From: Lasiosphaeris hirsuta
Lineage: Eukaryota > Ascomycota > Sordariomycetes > Sordariales > Lasiosphaeriaceae
DNA length: 64,000 nucleotides
Assembly: GCA_030549175.1 (NCBI GenBank)
Contig: JAUKUA010000003.1
Span: 2,232,001 to 2,296,000 of the forward strand
Reading direction: 5' to 3'
Under the pieces are notes generated by a model that saw only the letters and a program-made list of their open reading frames with translations, was not told the origin of the DNA and did no database searches. The translations under genes were made by a program, and so were the position numbers. Each line of letters starts with the position of its first letter. The first letter of the stretch is position 1. Positions 22,801 through 33,466 of this stretch are shown here, piece by piece.

Positions 22801-23625
22801 TCCTGTAACACATCATAATTAGCATGGCTTCCCGCACATGTAAACGGAAGGGTGCGGTTCAGCTCACGTCTGCGTAGACATTCTGGAGATCGGCCAGTCT
22901 GTTCTGACAGTTCTCGGGATCACGGATGTCGTCGCCAGTAACATGTTGATCGCAGCCGGCCGACTGGAGGATGCAGTTGACGAGCTCCGTGACGGCGGCA
23001 GTGTCGTCGGCCTCGTACTTGTGATACCACTCTGTTGCTACCTTGTCGGAAGAGTCTCCAGACGCGAAAATATCGGCTGCACATCCGTGGTTAGCAGGGG
23101 TGGCCGATATATTACGCGACGGACTGGGAGGAGGGGGTTGAGGATGGAGGGGCCGAACGCACCATAGAGTCCATCTCCGTCGCGACGCGCAATCTCAATC
23201 CGAACCGTCTTCTTTGGCCTGCTGGGGAGCCGTGCGGCATGCTGGGCAGGTGCATCATCCGGCGCGACAGGCGCATCGCCGTTGATTTTGGGCTTCTTCG
23301 CAGCCGGCTTTCTCGCCTTGGCGGGCTGCGACGAGCCAGGCCTCTTGCTCTTCTTTCTCGCGGCGCGCCTAGGCTCGTCAGTAGCTGTGTCGTCGGCATC
23401 TTCGTCAGGACTGGCGTCATTTTCGTCTGGCGACTCGTTTTCTACATCTTCGTCGTCGCCACCATCGGCGGCGCGTTTGCGCTTGCTGGCGAGCGGCGCA
23501 TCGGGAGCGAACTTGTCGGGGACCTTCGTGACGCGTCCAGAGCGACGCGCAGTCGAGGTGGGAGCTGGCGAGCTCTGCGGGGTGTTGTCTGAGGTTTCCA
23601 TGAGCGGGTGTCGCGCGGATGGCAT
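19806..23625 (-). CDS. psc3: Cohesin subunit SA/STAG (Scc3/Psc3)
   Basis: Three exons (introns 23077-23162 and 22803-22867) give 1222 residues. The N-terminal tail is disordered and basic/acidic (SGRVTKVPDKFAP, KSKRPGSSQPAK). It leads into the conserved STAG region: ATEWYHKYEADDTAAVTELV, LVNCILQSAGCD, FRSLVTVMHETDVLYKD, then HRYRDIDPKIRTECVEALGS with LRYLGWMLSD, which is the stromalin conserved domain that touches DNA and Scc1. HEAT repeats fill the centre, a polyglutamine tract (nine Q) sits near two thirds, and the C-terminus is strongly acidic (EDEPEDGDDDD). SA subunits are essential for loading and holding the cohesin ring around sister chromatids. The first ATG (MPSARHPL) was used; a second start eight codons later (METSDN) is equally plausible. 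Confidence 0.93.
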
Positions 23626-24119
23626 TACATTTGGTGTGGTGATGCGAGGGACGGAGTTGAGTGGTGGAGGGGGGAAGCCGCGGGTGCTTTTTGGCAATTG
23701 ACGCGTCAAGGGGAAAAGAGTGCGATCGCCAGATTATTTTGGCGGATTGGCCCCACTAGCGAACTGAGCCAAGACAGGCCCGGCAAGCCTAGGTTTTATT
23801 CGGTAGCACAACACTCAGTCCCGGCTATGCATATAAAGGGGTCCGTGCTGCTACGGAAGCCCCCTATTAGTCCACGGGTCGCCCTCTGCTCGAGCGCTGA
23901 ATCGGGAGGTGTATCTGTATCTCTGAGCAGGACGTTTTGGGAAAGAAAGTTGGAACTCAGAAGCCGAGACAAGATTTGGCGTGCTCATCTATATCCACCT
24001 TGATATTGTTCTTGACAAGGAATTCCTGCTATTCCTGCTCTTCAGATAAGGACACCCAGTCAAGGCAGGTTCAATAACGTGACAGACCTAACGACTTGTC
24101 ATGATATCTAGATTTTGCT
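23626..24119. other. Intergenic, SA promoter and ureD 3' flank
   Basis: A 494-bp gap separates two minus-strand genes. It presumably holds the cohesin gene promoter on the left and the ureD terminator region on the right. No frame here looks coding. Confidence 0.55.
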
Positions 24120-25115
24120 TTACTTCACACACAGTAGCGCGTAGTCCCCAAAGATCTCGGAGATGCTACCCTCCTGGGCAAGCATCGACCCAATCCATTG
24201 TCGTCCTGCCTCTACCGCAGGTGCCCCGAACTTGACTACCACGCAGCCCCTGACGCTGGCTGCCGACCAGAGCAGCTTGCTCTCCTTCTCCATCTCGAGC
24301 CTCCCGGCCCTCCACCTTTCCAGCGGTGAGGAAGCATCGCTCTCTGCCTTGGCCTTGGCCTCGTCGCTCCGGAAGTCCCGCGACCCAAGCCGCGGCAAGG
24401 CAGCAAACTCACTTACAAAGAACTCTCCCAGCGACTTCACCAGCGGGCCTCGCAGCAGCAGCGTCCCAACAACACCCATGGCATGCATCGACTCCCGCAG
24501 CGAGTTCAGCTGCGGGTGCCTTGGGCCCCCATCGAGAATGACAGCATCTCGCACTAGCAGCCGGTCAGTGCCAGCTCCCGAACCATCCCCGGTCGCCCAC
24601 ACCTCGTTGCGGCCAACCCAGCGCACAAAACTCCAGTCCTCGCCGCGCGCAGTACGCCCCTGGGTAACCCAATCCAGGAGGCAAAGTGTGGCATCCTTAG
24701 CCAGCTTGAAGACTTGAGTCTGCTCATAGACGCTGCCTTCAAATGGCTGGACTGGGTCTGGTAGGAGACACAGGGCGGCGCCACTTGCCACATGGACGTG
24801 CATAGACTGACGCGTGACAATATCAGGCGTCGCCGACTTGAAGATCTTGGTATGGCCCTGTGTCACCACGCTCAGCTTTGCGCCCGCCTCGACATTGACC
24901 TTGAGATCCATCGTGTCACCAGCAACGAGGCCGCCGCCGTATGAGAGCAGGAAAACCAGCACGCTCTTTGTCTCAGACGGGCGCGAAGGCGCGATAAGCT
25001 TCAGGGGGTATTGGTACGTGATTGCGCTCAGCCCCGAGACGCCATTGGGGAGCAGCCGGGCGAGGATTCTCCCTTCTCCAGGCGCCGATGAGGATTTAGG
25101 GAATGGTGAATCCAT
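24120..25115 (-). CDS. ureD: Urease accessory protein UreD
   Basis: A single exon of 331 codons. It carries the UreD/UreH features: an early Pro/Ser/Gly-rich start (MDSPFPKSSSAPGEGRI), TYQYPLKLIAP, the core LLSYGGGLVAGDTMDLKVNV, TQGHTKIFKSA, LPDPVQPFEGSVYEQTQVF and LDWVTQGRTARGEDW. UreD forms a complex with UreF and UreG that delivers nickel to apo-urease, allowing urea to serve as a nitrogen source. The start at 25115 was chosen because the frame upstream has only non-ATG codons and this ATG opens the conserved N-terminus. The protein is slightly longer than bacterial UreD because of an insert around DEAKAKAESDASSPLE, common in fungi. No other urease gene is in the window. Confidence 0.93.
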   Translation of the reverse strand: MDSPFPKSSSAPGEGRILARLLPNGVSGLSAITYQYPLKLIAPSRPSETKSVLVFLLSYGGGLVAGDTMDLKVNVEAGAKLSVVTQGHTKIFKSATPDIVTRQSMHVHVASGAALCLLPDPVQPFEGSVYEQTQVFKLAKDATLCLLDWVTQGRTARGEDWSFVRWVGRNEVWATGDGSGAGTDRLLVRDAVILDGGPRHPQLNSLRESMHAMGVVGTLLLRGPLVKSLGEFFVSEFAALPRLGSRDFRSDEAKAKAESDASSPLERWRAGRLEMEKESKLLWSAASVRGCVVVKFGAPAVEAGRQWIGSMLAQEGSISEIFGDYALLCVK

Positions 25116-25606
25116 GGCAGTCGTCACCTCATGGCAGCGACGGCTACTGTGGTAGAAGCCGATTAAGGGGGCTGCATGGACCAGGTTGTGGGTTGGATAG
25201 TCTTGGTCGGGGCAGGTTGATGGTCGCACAGACGGGGCTCCAATTGAGGATCAGAGAGAGGTGGAAGTGCTTCTAAGCTCCAATTCGGTGAAACTGAACC
25301 CCAACTTGCTTTTTGCCAAGCAGCATGGAACCCTTGAACCATATGGTTGCCTATCCCGGTTAGCGGTCCTTTTAGCGTATGCAACGAACAATAGTCGTTT
25401 TTCTTCGCGTTCCTCGAAAGATAATGCCCCGCATCAAGCTTTCGTCCCCCACCAGCGACGTCAAAAGTTGAAGGTGAACAGAGTCGTGACTCGACTCGAC
25501 TCAACACTTCCACCTCGGCACCAACCTCAACATATATGACGGCACCACTACTTCAAAGCTGGCCAGCAACGCTACCACCATCAAATAAGCCCATATACCA
25601 GTCCCA
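25116..25606. promoter_or_regulatory. Divergent promoter region, ureD / rpc4
   Basis: A 491-bp region lies between divergent start codons. It should contain the promoters for ureD (leftward) and rpc4 (rightward). I can define no specific site. Confidence 0.55.
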
Positions 25607-27393
25607 ATGCCGCCCAAAGCACCCAGAGGGCGCGGCACAGCCCGTGGTCGGGGTCGTGGCCGTGGAGGGGCAGCCGCTGCTGCCGCAGAGTCTGTCGCCG
25701 ATGCGCCGCAAGAACAGCAGCCCGTCTCCGAAGCCCCAGCAGCAGCTCCCACACCTCCCGCGACCGCCTCACAACCCAACCCAGCACCCACAGCCCCCAT
25801 GACCATGGCACCCCCGGAACTCCCTACGACACGAACCAGCGCGACCCCCGCTGCAGGAGCACCCCCCTCCTCTCGGGGCAGAATCAGGCCTAAGGCCGTG
25901 CGTCGCAGCGAAGCCGAGCGCATACGCCTCGCCGAGGAACAGCTTCGTCTGCAGGAGCAGCGCAATGCTGAAGAGGCAAAGCTTGAGCGTGCAGCAAACC
26001 GCGGCCGCGGTCGGGGTCGTGGTCGTGGTAGGGGCGGGTTCCTCACGCGAGTTGTCAAGGGGTCAACAGCCGCGGGGCCGTTGTCTGCGGGTATCTCTTG
26101 TGAGGTTTTTTTTTTCCTTCATGTATTGCAATCGTGAGGATTCTTTTACTAACGGCTGTGACCAACAGTTGGTGCCACTGGCGCTTCGGGGTACCGCAGT
26201 GTAGGAGGTGGCGGTGGATGGGGATCCGGCGGAGGCGGAGGAGGGGGTCAGGGCGATGGCTCAGGGGGGATTATGGAGACTCCAACGGCATCGACGACTC
26301 CAGAATCAACGCCGACATGCTTTACAGTGCTGTGGACTATTCAGACGAGGAGGAACAAGCGGGGCCTAGCTCAAGATTTACGACGAAGAAGAAGCGGGCC
26401 CCAATGCCTATGGGCATCAGGCGCATTGAGCACGAAGAAGAGACGGTCACGATGACAAGCGCAGCCGAGATTGAAGCGCAAGAGCGTGGAGGTGAACAGG
26501 CAGAGCCGGACGATTCAGGCTCAGAGGACTTGTTCGTAAAAGATGATCGCCACACCAAGGATGATGGTAGCGTCTGGGAACATGCGGTTCCCAAATCGCG
26601 CGTCAAAATCAAGAATGAGGATGGTGATACCATGGACATCGACGACATTCCCGAGGGTGGCATCAAAGCACCTGATTCGCCGAAGCTGAAGAAGAAGGAT
26701 ATCGCACAGGACGACGAAGACAAGCCCAAGAAGCAGAAGATTGCACTCGCCGATCCTGAACAGGAACTTATTGCCCAGGATCTGGAGAAACTGGTTGGCC
26801 TCTTCAACATCAATGGCCATGATGCGGACAAGGAAGACATGCCGGAGAACCGCGCGTCTGCGCTGGAAGGTCACATGTTCCTCTTTCAGTTTCCAGCCGT
26901 CTTGCCCCCACTAAAGGTTGTGTCCAATGGGACCCCAAAGCCCCTCATCAAGCCAGAACCCACAGACGATGATGATATCGTGATGCTTGACCAGCCACGA
27001 GGTGCGGCCGTTAACATCGATCTCACGGAGGCCGATAAGGTCAAATCAGAAGAGGATGAAGAAGACGCTGAGAAGGAAGATGCCGATCCCGATGCGGCAA
27101 ACCCCTGGAAAGAAGGCGGCTTTGTGGGAAACCTCGTCGTCCGGAGGTCGGGTAAGGTGGAGCTCAGCTGGGGTGGGAATAAGCTGGTGCTAGTTCCTGG
27201 CACACAGTCCAACTTCCTGTCAACGGCAGTGCTGCTTGAGGAGGCAGATGTGAAACCCCAAGCAGGGCAGATATCAGGTGCAGCATATGGCATGGGCAAG
27301 ATCCAGGGCTCATTTGCACTGGTGCCGACGTGGGGAGACGAAGAGGAGTGGGTAGTCAACCCGGACGACCTGATCATTCCTGAGGAGGAGTAA
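25607..27393 (+). CDS. rpc4: RNA polymerase III subunit Rpc4 (C53), frame break in the assembly
   Basis: The N-terminal part (25607-26099) is rich in RGRGRG and Ala/Pro, with a helical stretch EAERIRLAEEQLRLQEQRNA. The intron 26100-26168 is removed in frame. The next exon starts with a Gly-rich run, but the conserved remainder (INADMLYSAVDYSDEE, then the C-terminal Rpc4 domain ending AAYGMGKIQGSFALVPTWG) is in a different frame. One extra base in the G6 run at 26264-26269 would join them and give about 572 residues. Rpc4 binds Rpc5/C37 in the TFIIF-like module of Pol III that acts in termination and re-initiation at tRNA and 5S genes. Because the gene is essential, a sequencing undercall is more likely than a true mutation. 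Confidence 0.85.
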
Positions 27394-28054
27394 CGACTTC
27401 CACATGATAGACAGACCAGAAGTACTTCACTAGGGGGCCTAGTCAGGCGATAGGGGAGGATGATGCGGGCCGGCCCTCGGCCTGCGTGTAATATGGCGGT
27501 CTTCAAAGAAAGGCGCTGATATATGTCCACTAGGCATTCACAGGGAAGGAGAGAGCAGAAAGCGGCAACCATGGACGGATGGGCTCAAATACCTAGATAC
27601 CCGCCAATTCGGTCCAGATTCATAATCTTCCGTCTCCGGCAAAACAGGACGGCAGCCTTTATTTTAGCTGGGGCTTGGTGGTTGAGTGAGAATGCCGAGC
27701 CGATAACTTTTGCCGGACCGGACAGCGGAACTCCCGGAGGCGCCGATGGTGAGTCTTCCCCGCGTTTTCGTAGCTTGGGCTCCCCCACTTGGCTCCGGGA
27801 TCCCTCCACTTCCCACACTTCCCATACCTCGTCCGGGATAGCACAGGAAGACTCGATCCGGAAGTTGGACATATTGAATACTTCTAGATAGATACCTTGT
27901 GGACTTGGATATTATGCCTTAGTCGCTCCTGCTATCTCGGTGCCGTGCCTTGCCCATTGCCCATCCCGGAGCCTTGTTTCATTTTTACCAGCTCACTTTC
28001 TCGACACTTATACCCGACGTTAACTAGCAACCCAAATCCATCAAAACAAAAGAA
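27394..28054. other. Intergenic, rpc4 3' flank and monooxygenase promoter
   Basis: This 661-bp stretch lies between two plus-strand genes. Nothing in it looks coding. The last 150 bases are pyrimidine-rich and AC-rich, as expected for a fungal 5' leader. Confidence 0.55.
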
Positions 28055-29503
28055 ATGTCAGAACAACAGGACGAAGGTTTGCACCTCGTTATCATCGGCG
28101 CCGGCCTCGCGGGCCTGGCAGCCGCTCTGTCAACGAAGCTGGCAAACCCACTGCACCGCGTGACAATCTGTGAGGCAGTGAGGCAGCTTCAAGAGGTGGG
28201 AGTAAGTTTTTCAATTCTTTCATTTGCGGAACACAGGGGTCGCCATTCAGGGGTAGCAACAAAGCTGACACTCCCAGGCTGGCCTCCAAGTAACTCCCAA
28301 TGGCACCCTCCTCCTCTCCCGCTGGGGCATTGCAGACATCCTCCGCCCGGTCGCCGCCATCCCCTCAAGCCTTTCTGTCTCCCGATATGACGGCACCAAA
28401 CTCCTCGCCCATGAGCCTCAGCTCCAGGACTCCGTCCTCGCCCGCTACGGCCATCCCTTCTGGGACATCCACCGCGTCGACTTGCGTATGTATTTCCCAC
28501 CACATGCAACCCCTTTCCGCTGAAAATGCCCAAATATTAACCGCCTCCAGAACGCGCCCTCATAGACCGGTGCACCGCTCTTGGCGTGCATCTGCGCCTC
28601 GGCGCGCGCGCCATCGCCGCCGACTTCGACGCTGCCACGGTGACGTTAGCTGACGGCAGCAAGGTGCAAGGTGACGTGGTGCTTCTTGCCGACGGATTGT
28701 GGAGCACCATACGCCCGCAGTTCCTCGGCCGTCCGAGTCCCGCCATGCTGACGGGGGACCTAGCATACCGCATCACCCTACGGGTGGGCGAGCTGACTGG
28801 CCCGGATGCGGCGGAGCTCGCGGCGGTGGTGAGGAATCCGACTGTTAGGTTCTGGATTGGGCCTAGGAGCCATGCGGTCGGGTATTCCGTGTCTGGAGGG
28901 GAGGTGTACAATTTGGTGTTTTTGTGTCCGGACGACTTACCCGAGGAGGTGGTCAAGCTGGAGGGGGACTTGGATGAGATGCGGGCGTTGTTTTCCGAGT
29001 GGGATCCGCTGTTAGGCAAGTTTCTGGCCCAGGTGAAGGGGGTTCACAAGTGGAAGCTGATGTGGTTGGATGCCCTGCCCCAATGGGCAAATAACAAGGG
29101 CTCGTTTTTCATGGCCGGCGACTGCTGCCATCCGATGTTGCCGTACCTTGCTCAAGGCGCGAACTCGAGCCTGGAGGACGGTGCCGTGCTTGGGTCCTTG
29201 TTGGGGCGGGTCAAGCGCAGCAAGATGGGGGCGCAGTTGCCAAAGGTGTCCAAGATGTATCAGGAAATACGCATGGAGAGGGGAAGGAGGATCCAGCTCG
29301 AGGGGTTCCGGCAGCGGGACGACTCTCATATGGAGGACGGCGAGGCGCAGGAGAAGAGGGATGCGCTGATGCTGAGCATGCTGGGCGGAGAAGTAAAGGC
29401 GCCGTTTCCCAGCCGGTGGACGTGTCCCGAAATCCAGCCCTTCTTGTATGGCTACGATGCCTACGCCGAGGCTGAAAAGGCCTTCCAGGTTGATCCGTTC
29501 TGA
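28055..29503 (+). CDS. FAD-dependent monooxygenase (salicylate-hydroxylase-like)
   Basis: Three exons (introns 28202-28277 and 28486-28550) encode 435 residues. The N-terminal dinucleotide-binding motif is IIGAGLAGLAAALS, followed by a glutamate-containing strand end (VTICEAV). The mid-domain has the DG-type stretch VVLLADGLWSTIRPQFLG. The FAD-phosphate GD motif appears as AGDCCHPMLPYLAQGANSSL. This is the class A flavoprotein aromatic hydroxylase pattern: NAD(P)H-dependent hydroxylation of aromatic rings. The substrate is not predictable; fungal members act on salicylate-like catabolites or in secondary metabolism. Its neighbour downstream is a convergent MCT transporter, which suggests a small uptake and degradation pair. 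No signal peptide is present. Confidence 0.9.
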
Positions 29504-30372
29504 GCATACGTCCACAACGGACAATTACATATCACGATTCCTCCTCTGTACTCCAAAGCTTTATTACTTGTGCACACGCTAGGGAGGCATATTCGGATCC
29601 AATTACATTTCTGAGGCCTCTTGCCCACCGAGAACAATACAGGAGATAAATTGGCGCTCGAGGGGGGGGTTATACTGTCTGAATTGTGGGTCGATTGGTC
29701 ACGCTGCGGGATGTGCTTGCCTTCCATCAGGTACCTTCCTGCCGCTACAACAAGGTGCGGAGTTCCAGGAGGGCACTGTCATCCCATTCGATTCACCTGG
29801 TTCTCGACGTGCGCCTTGCCATCCGAGTCCCGTCACACGATTCACACTGCCACATCCAAGCGGCACAGGGTCCTACTAACTGCGAGACCAACTACCAAGT
29901 GTTCGTTTCCCAGTTTGAGGGCGTCTAACATCGTATATTCAGCAGCTATCGGGCGCAATTTCGTTGGATGATCAGGAAAAACCCCGGGGACCTAGTTGGG
30001 CTATCCAAGTCTACCAGCTCAACGTGGTCCTTGCTCTCCCCTTTTCAACTCTGTATTATCCTTCCTCGGTGCCTACGTACTAATTTCAATAGTAAGTAGG
30101 TAACTGTCTGATCCAAGGGTGACGCACGTACCTGAACTTCCCCAACAATATGTTTAGACGTCGGGGCTGTGCTAATCTCACTCAGCATGTGCACGAGGAA
30201 ATAAGGTGGTGGTTTAAAAAGTAGGACCCCATGAAATATATGCAAGTTGTTTATCACAATTACTACCTTCCTCAGTAACCATACCTTTTTCTCCCTTCTG
30301 CGTTTACTTTTTGTATCCCCAAGTATATTCGACCAGTAAGCCTTCTTGAACCCCGGACCATTTTGAAGGAGA
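29504..30372. other. Convergent 3' flanks
   Basis: This stretch of about 870 bp lies between the converging monooxygenase and transporter genes. The AT content is higher than in the genes, and no frame is persuasive. Confidence 0.55.
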
Positions 30373-31733
30373 TCAGATCTTGACCTTCCACTTCAGCCCC
30401 GTTGCACAACACCTTGCCGCCGCGAGCGCAAAAGATCCCAAGACAATAACCAGGCCAGACCATATCTGCGCCCACAGATAATTCCCATTAGACCGGTCGA
30501 TGATGGCACCGGCTGTCGGCGGGCCTGCAAGCGTGGCAAATGCAGCAATGGTACACACCATACCAAACCTAGTCCCCATCTTTCGTGGGTCTTTTGTTAG
30601 GCTGGCGAGCGAGCCGACAAACACGCCCTGAGCAGCGCCATTGGCCAATCCGAAAAAGACCGAGAAGACGTACATGCCGGTCCGGGTGTCAACCACAATC
30701 CAGGTGAACGAGATCAGCCCCAGTAGCAGGGTAGCGAAGGTGTACAGGTTGATGGGACCTATATATCGGTCGGCAAGAAAACCAACAAGAGGTCGGCTGG
30801 GGACGCTCAGTCCATTCACAATGAGAAGGAGCTGGACCGAGTCGATTGTGGAGAAACCGACGACATTGCGGGCGTATGCGTTGATCTGAGACACGATCCA
30901 GTAAGCATACCGCCCAGCAACAAAAAAAGGGGGTCAGAGAATAAGCTCACAAAAAAGAATCCAAAGTACAAGGCCCAGAAGAAGAGAAATGCGCCTAGTG
31001 TATAAAGCACATAGGGTCCCTCCTTGAAGGCATCCCACTCAACCCATGGCCCGGCCTTTCTCGGCACCAGCTGCGGCCTCAACAGCGCAATCGCCACGGC
31101 CGACATGAACAAGGCCACGAATGCCGAGCATCGCACCGCCCACGCGAAACCGACCTGGGGGATGAGGTACTGGATCGCAGCTGGGAAAACCACACTTCCG
31201 ATCCCCGTCCCCGTCGCCGAAACCGCAAGGGCGTACGACCTCTTCGCCTTGAAATACGAATTGATGACTGCTAGCGGTGGCATAAACATAATCCCAAGCC
31301 CCAGACCAGTGCAAAGACCCTGAGCGAGGAATATCTGCCAGTACTCGGTGGCCAGGCTGGTCATAAAGGTCCCGAACACAACAAGAAAGGCGCCGGCAGC
31401 AATGGTCGACCGCACGTAGCCGGCATCTGCAAGACGTCCAGAGAGGGTGCACGTCATGAAGGCGAGGAAGGTTTGCAGTGAGCCAATCCACGAGATCTGT
31501 GCCTCAGGTAGGAGGAGTGTGTCGCGGTAGTAGAGCTGGTAGACACCAAATGTGGATGGGTAGCCCCATGAAAGCATATTGACTAGGCATCCAGCAAGGA
31601 CTTGGGACCAGGCAACGAGGCCGCCATCGGGTGGGGTGAAGGTGTCCCCGGGGTTGGTGTCGTTATCACGGTCATTGTGTAAGGGGGTGATGGTGGTGCT
31701 GACGGCCACCTTCTTTTCGAGATCGGGATTCAT
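30373..31733 (-). CDS. MFS transporter, monocarboxylate (MCT) type
   Basis: Two exons (intron 30886-30950) encode 431 residues with about 12 membrane helices. The N-terminus shows the fungal MCT signature: FTPPDGGLVAWSQVLAGCLV at the first helix, then SWGYPSTFGVYQLYY and ISWIGSLQTFLAF. The loop after helix 4-5 has the positively charged SYFKAKRSYALAVSATGTG. Exon 2 starts INAYARNVVGF and carries RPLVGFLADRYIGP. These transporters move monocarboxylates or related organic acids with protons across the plasma membrane; many fungal ones have no known cargo. Because it faces the aromatic hydroxylase gene, an aromatic or organic acid is a reasonable guess, but only a guess. Confidence 0.88.
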
Positions 31734-32760
31734 GGCTAGACTGTCGAGGGAAGTCTCGAATTATAGCAAAATAAAAGCAAGAGGGCAGATTGGAGGAGCG
31801 AAAAAAAGGGGCGATGTTTTCCGATATTTGTACGAACTAAGCAGTTGCGAAGCTGAACTCGGCCTTCAAAGGCCTAGGACAGTACTCAGAAAACAGCATG
31901 CCGCATCTGCGCCCGCCCGACCCTCGCCGGCTGGTCGCCAACAGACACTGATTCCCCCCCGGGAGTGGATCTCCGCCCTGCCGGAGACAGATGTCGGCAC
32001 ATGGGCAATTATTCCCGGCCGACATCGCCTGCAGATAATGGTAGGGGACTGAACTGCGAGAGGATGGCCCGGGACTGCAGTAGCTCCTACTCCACACTCG
32101 CCTCGGTGCGATGCGAGGTTCTAGGCCAGCCACTAACCACCCTTTCCGATGCCAGTCTCCTGCCACCCCGTCGCATGGTATTGCATGGTGTTGCATGGCA
32201 GCGCCCCTTCTTGGTGAGTTCCTCTGCCTATTTCTGCCGCCAACACGCCGCCACGATGCCGTAAAACCCGGCACCAGCGACCCGGCGATGCGCATTGGCA
32301 GGCTGCGGTGCATGAAGAAAGAAGAAGAAAAAAACTGGAAACGGTAGGAAAATATCCATGTGATCCAGTATGTCGGTGCCGTCACCCGACGCCTACAATC
32401 GCACGGGATCGCTGGCCGGTCGGATCGTGTCGTGGCGACAAGTCGGGACCAGGCGTTTGTGCCGCGTTTGGTTCCGGACGGCTAAGGGACAGGGGCCGAG
32501 GAGGGGGACGGGAGGGGTTGGGGCCGGGTATCGGTGCACCCATGGTCTGCTTGATAAGGTTACTATCTATATCCAGGTATTTACCCAAGGCAAGGCGGGT
32601 TACCTAAACACTACACCATCAACCATTAAAACGGCAAACAAGTCATCCACATCAGCCCCTTGGCTAGGAAATACACGGATAAATCCTCACCGAAATGTCC
32701 ACGTATGTCCAACCGCCCCGTGCCAATCCTAAGAAGACGCACCTCGGTCGATCAACTTGA
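31734..32760. other. Intergenic, transporter promoter and 3' flank of next gene
   Basis: About 1.0 kb lies between two minus-strand genes. The transporter promoter should lie close to 31734. The frames here are short and unconserved in appearance. Confidence 0.5.
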
Positions 32761-33466
32761 TCATGCCAGGTCCATCTCTTTCTGGGCCAACTTTTCCTTC
32801 TTAGCATCGCGAGCGGTGCAAGCTTGGGTTGACGAGACGATCATGGCGAGGAAATGGATGGCGCTGAGCACGGCAAAACGCCCGTCAGTATACACGACCC
32901 GACACTAACCCGACACTAACCCGACACAAACTCACCCAGTAATCAATAGCAATAAAGTAATACTCGTTCCAAGACGCAACCTCCCACCAAACCATGCATT
33001 TCTTGTATCCTCGCATGTGGTCTGCGCATGCTCTCCAGAAAGCTCGGAGCAGGAGGGGTACTCCACGTAGGAGTATTTATCGATTGGGCCGTTGAAGAAC
33101 ATGCCGAGGACGACCAGACCGGTTAGGGTAAACTCCATGAGAGCAAACCACCCATCTGCCTTGACAAACTCTCTCTTGGTCGAGACGAGCGTGTAGGCTC
33201 TCTTGAGGCCAAAGGCGTTGAGGACCATCATAATGGGAATCTGAGAGTTTGCGTTTCTTGTAAGCCGCGACCCCAACACTAACAAAAACTACGCTGCTAC
33301 CTACGAGAATATAAGCGACATAATTGTGCGATTGGAATTTGGTGCTGCTAATAACCAGGAAGATAAAGTTGAGGAAGTGGCCAGTCTCAGCGAGACCTCC
33401 CTCGCAACGCCAGGAGTATCGAAAGGATCCACGGAAAGCGACGCCTTCCACTCCACGATCCTCCAT
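32761..33466 (-). CDS. Small four-helix membrane protein, unknown function
   Basis: Three exons (introns 33241-33304 and 32864-32935) give 189 residues. I see four hydrophobic segments: HFLNFIFLVIS, YVAYILIPIMMVLNAFG, FALMEFTLTGLVVLGMFF and SITLLLLITGAIHFLAMIVS. The loop between helices 3 and 4 holds a cysteine pair (YPSCSELSGEHAQTTCED). The C-terminal tail is short and charged (DAKKEKLAQKEMDLA), so it probably faces the cytosol. The layout resembles small tetraspan proteins, but I do not recognise a named family. All exon junctions keep one frame and the donor and acceptor sites are good. The second intron contains an 11-bp tandem repeat. An upstream start cannot be excluded. Confidence 0.72.
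32901..32933. repeat. 11-bp tandem repeat in an intron
   Basis: Three units of GACACTAACCC (the third is GACACAAACTC) lie inside the second intron of the small membrane-protein gene, next to its splice donor. On the plus strand each unit contains a CTAAC branch-point-like core, but the gene is on the other strand. Confidence 0.8.

Noticed and set aside
32901..32933. Short direct repeats as a CRISPR-like array
   Set aside because: The units are only 11 bp with no spacers, in a eukaryotic intron.
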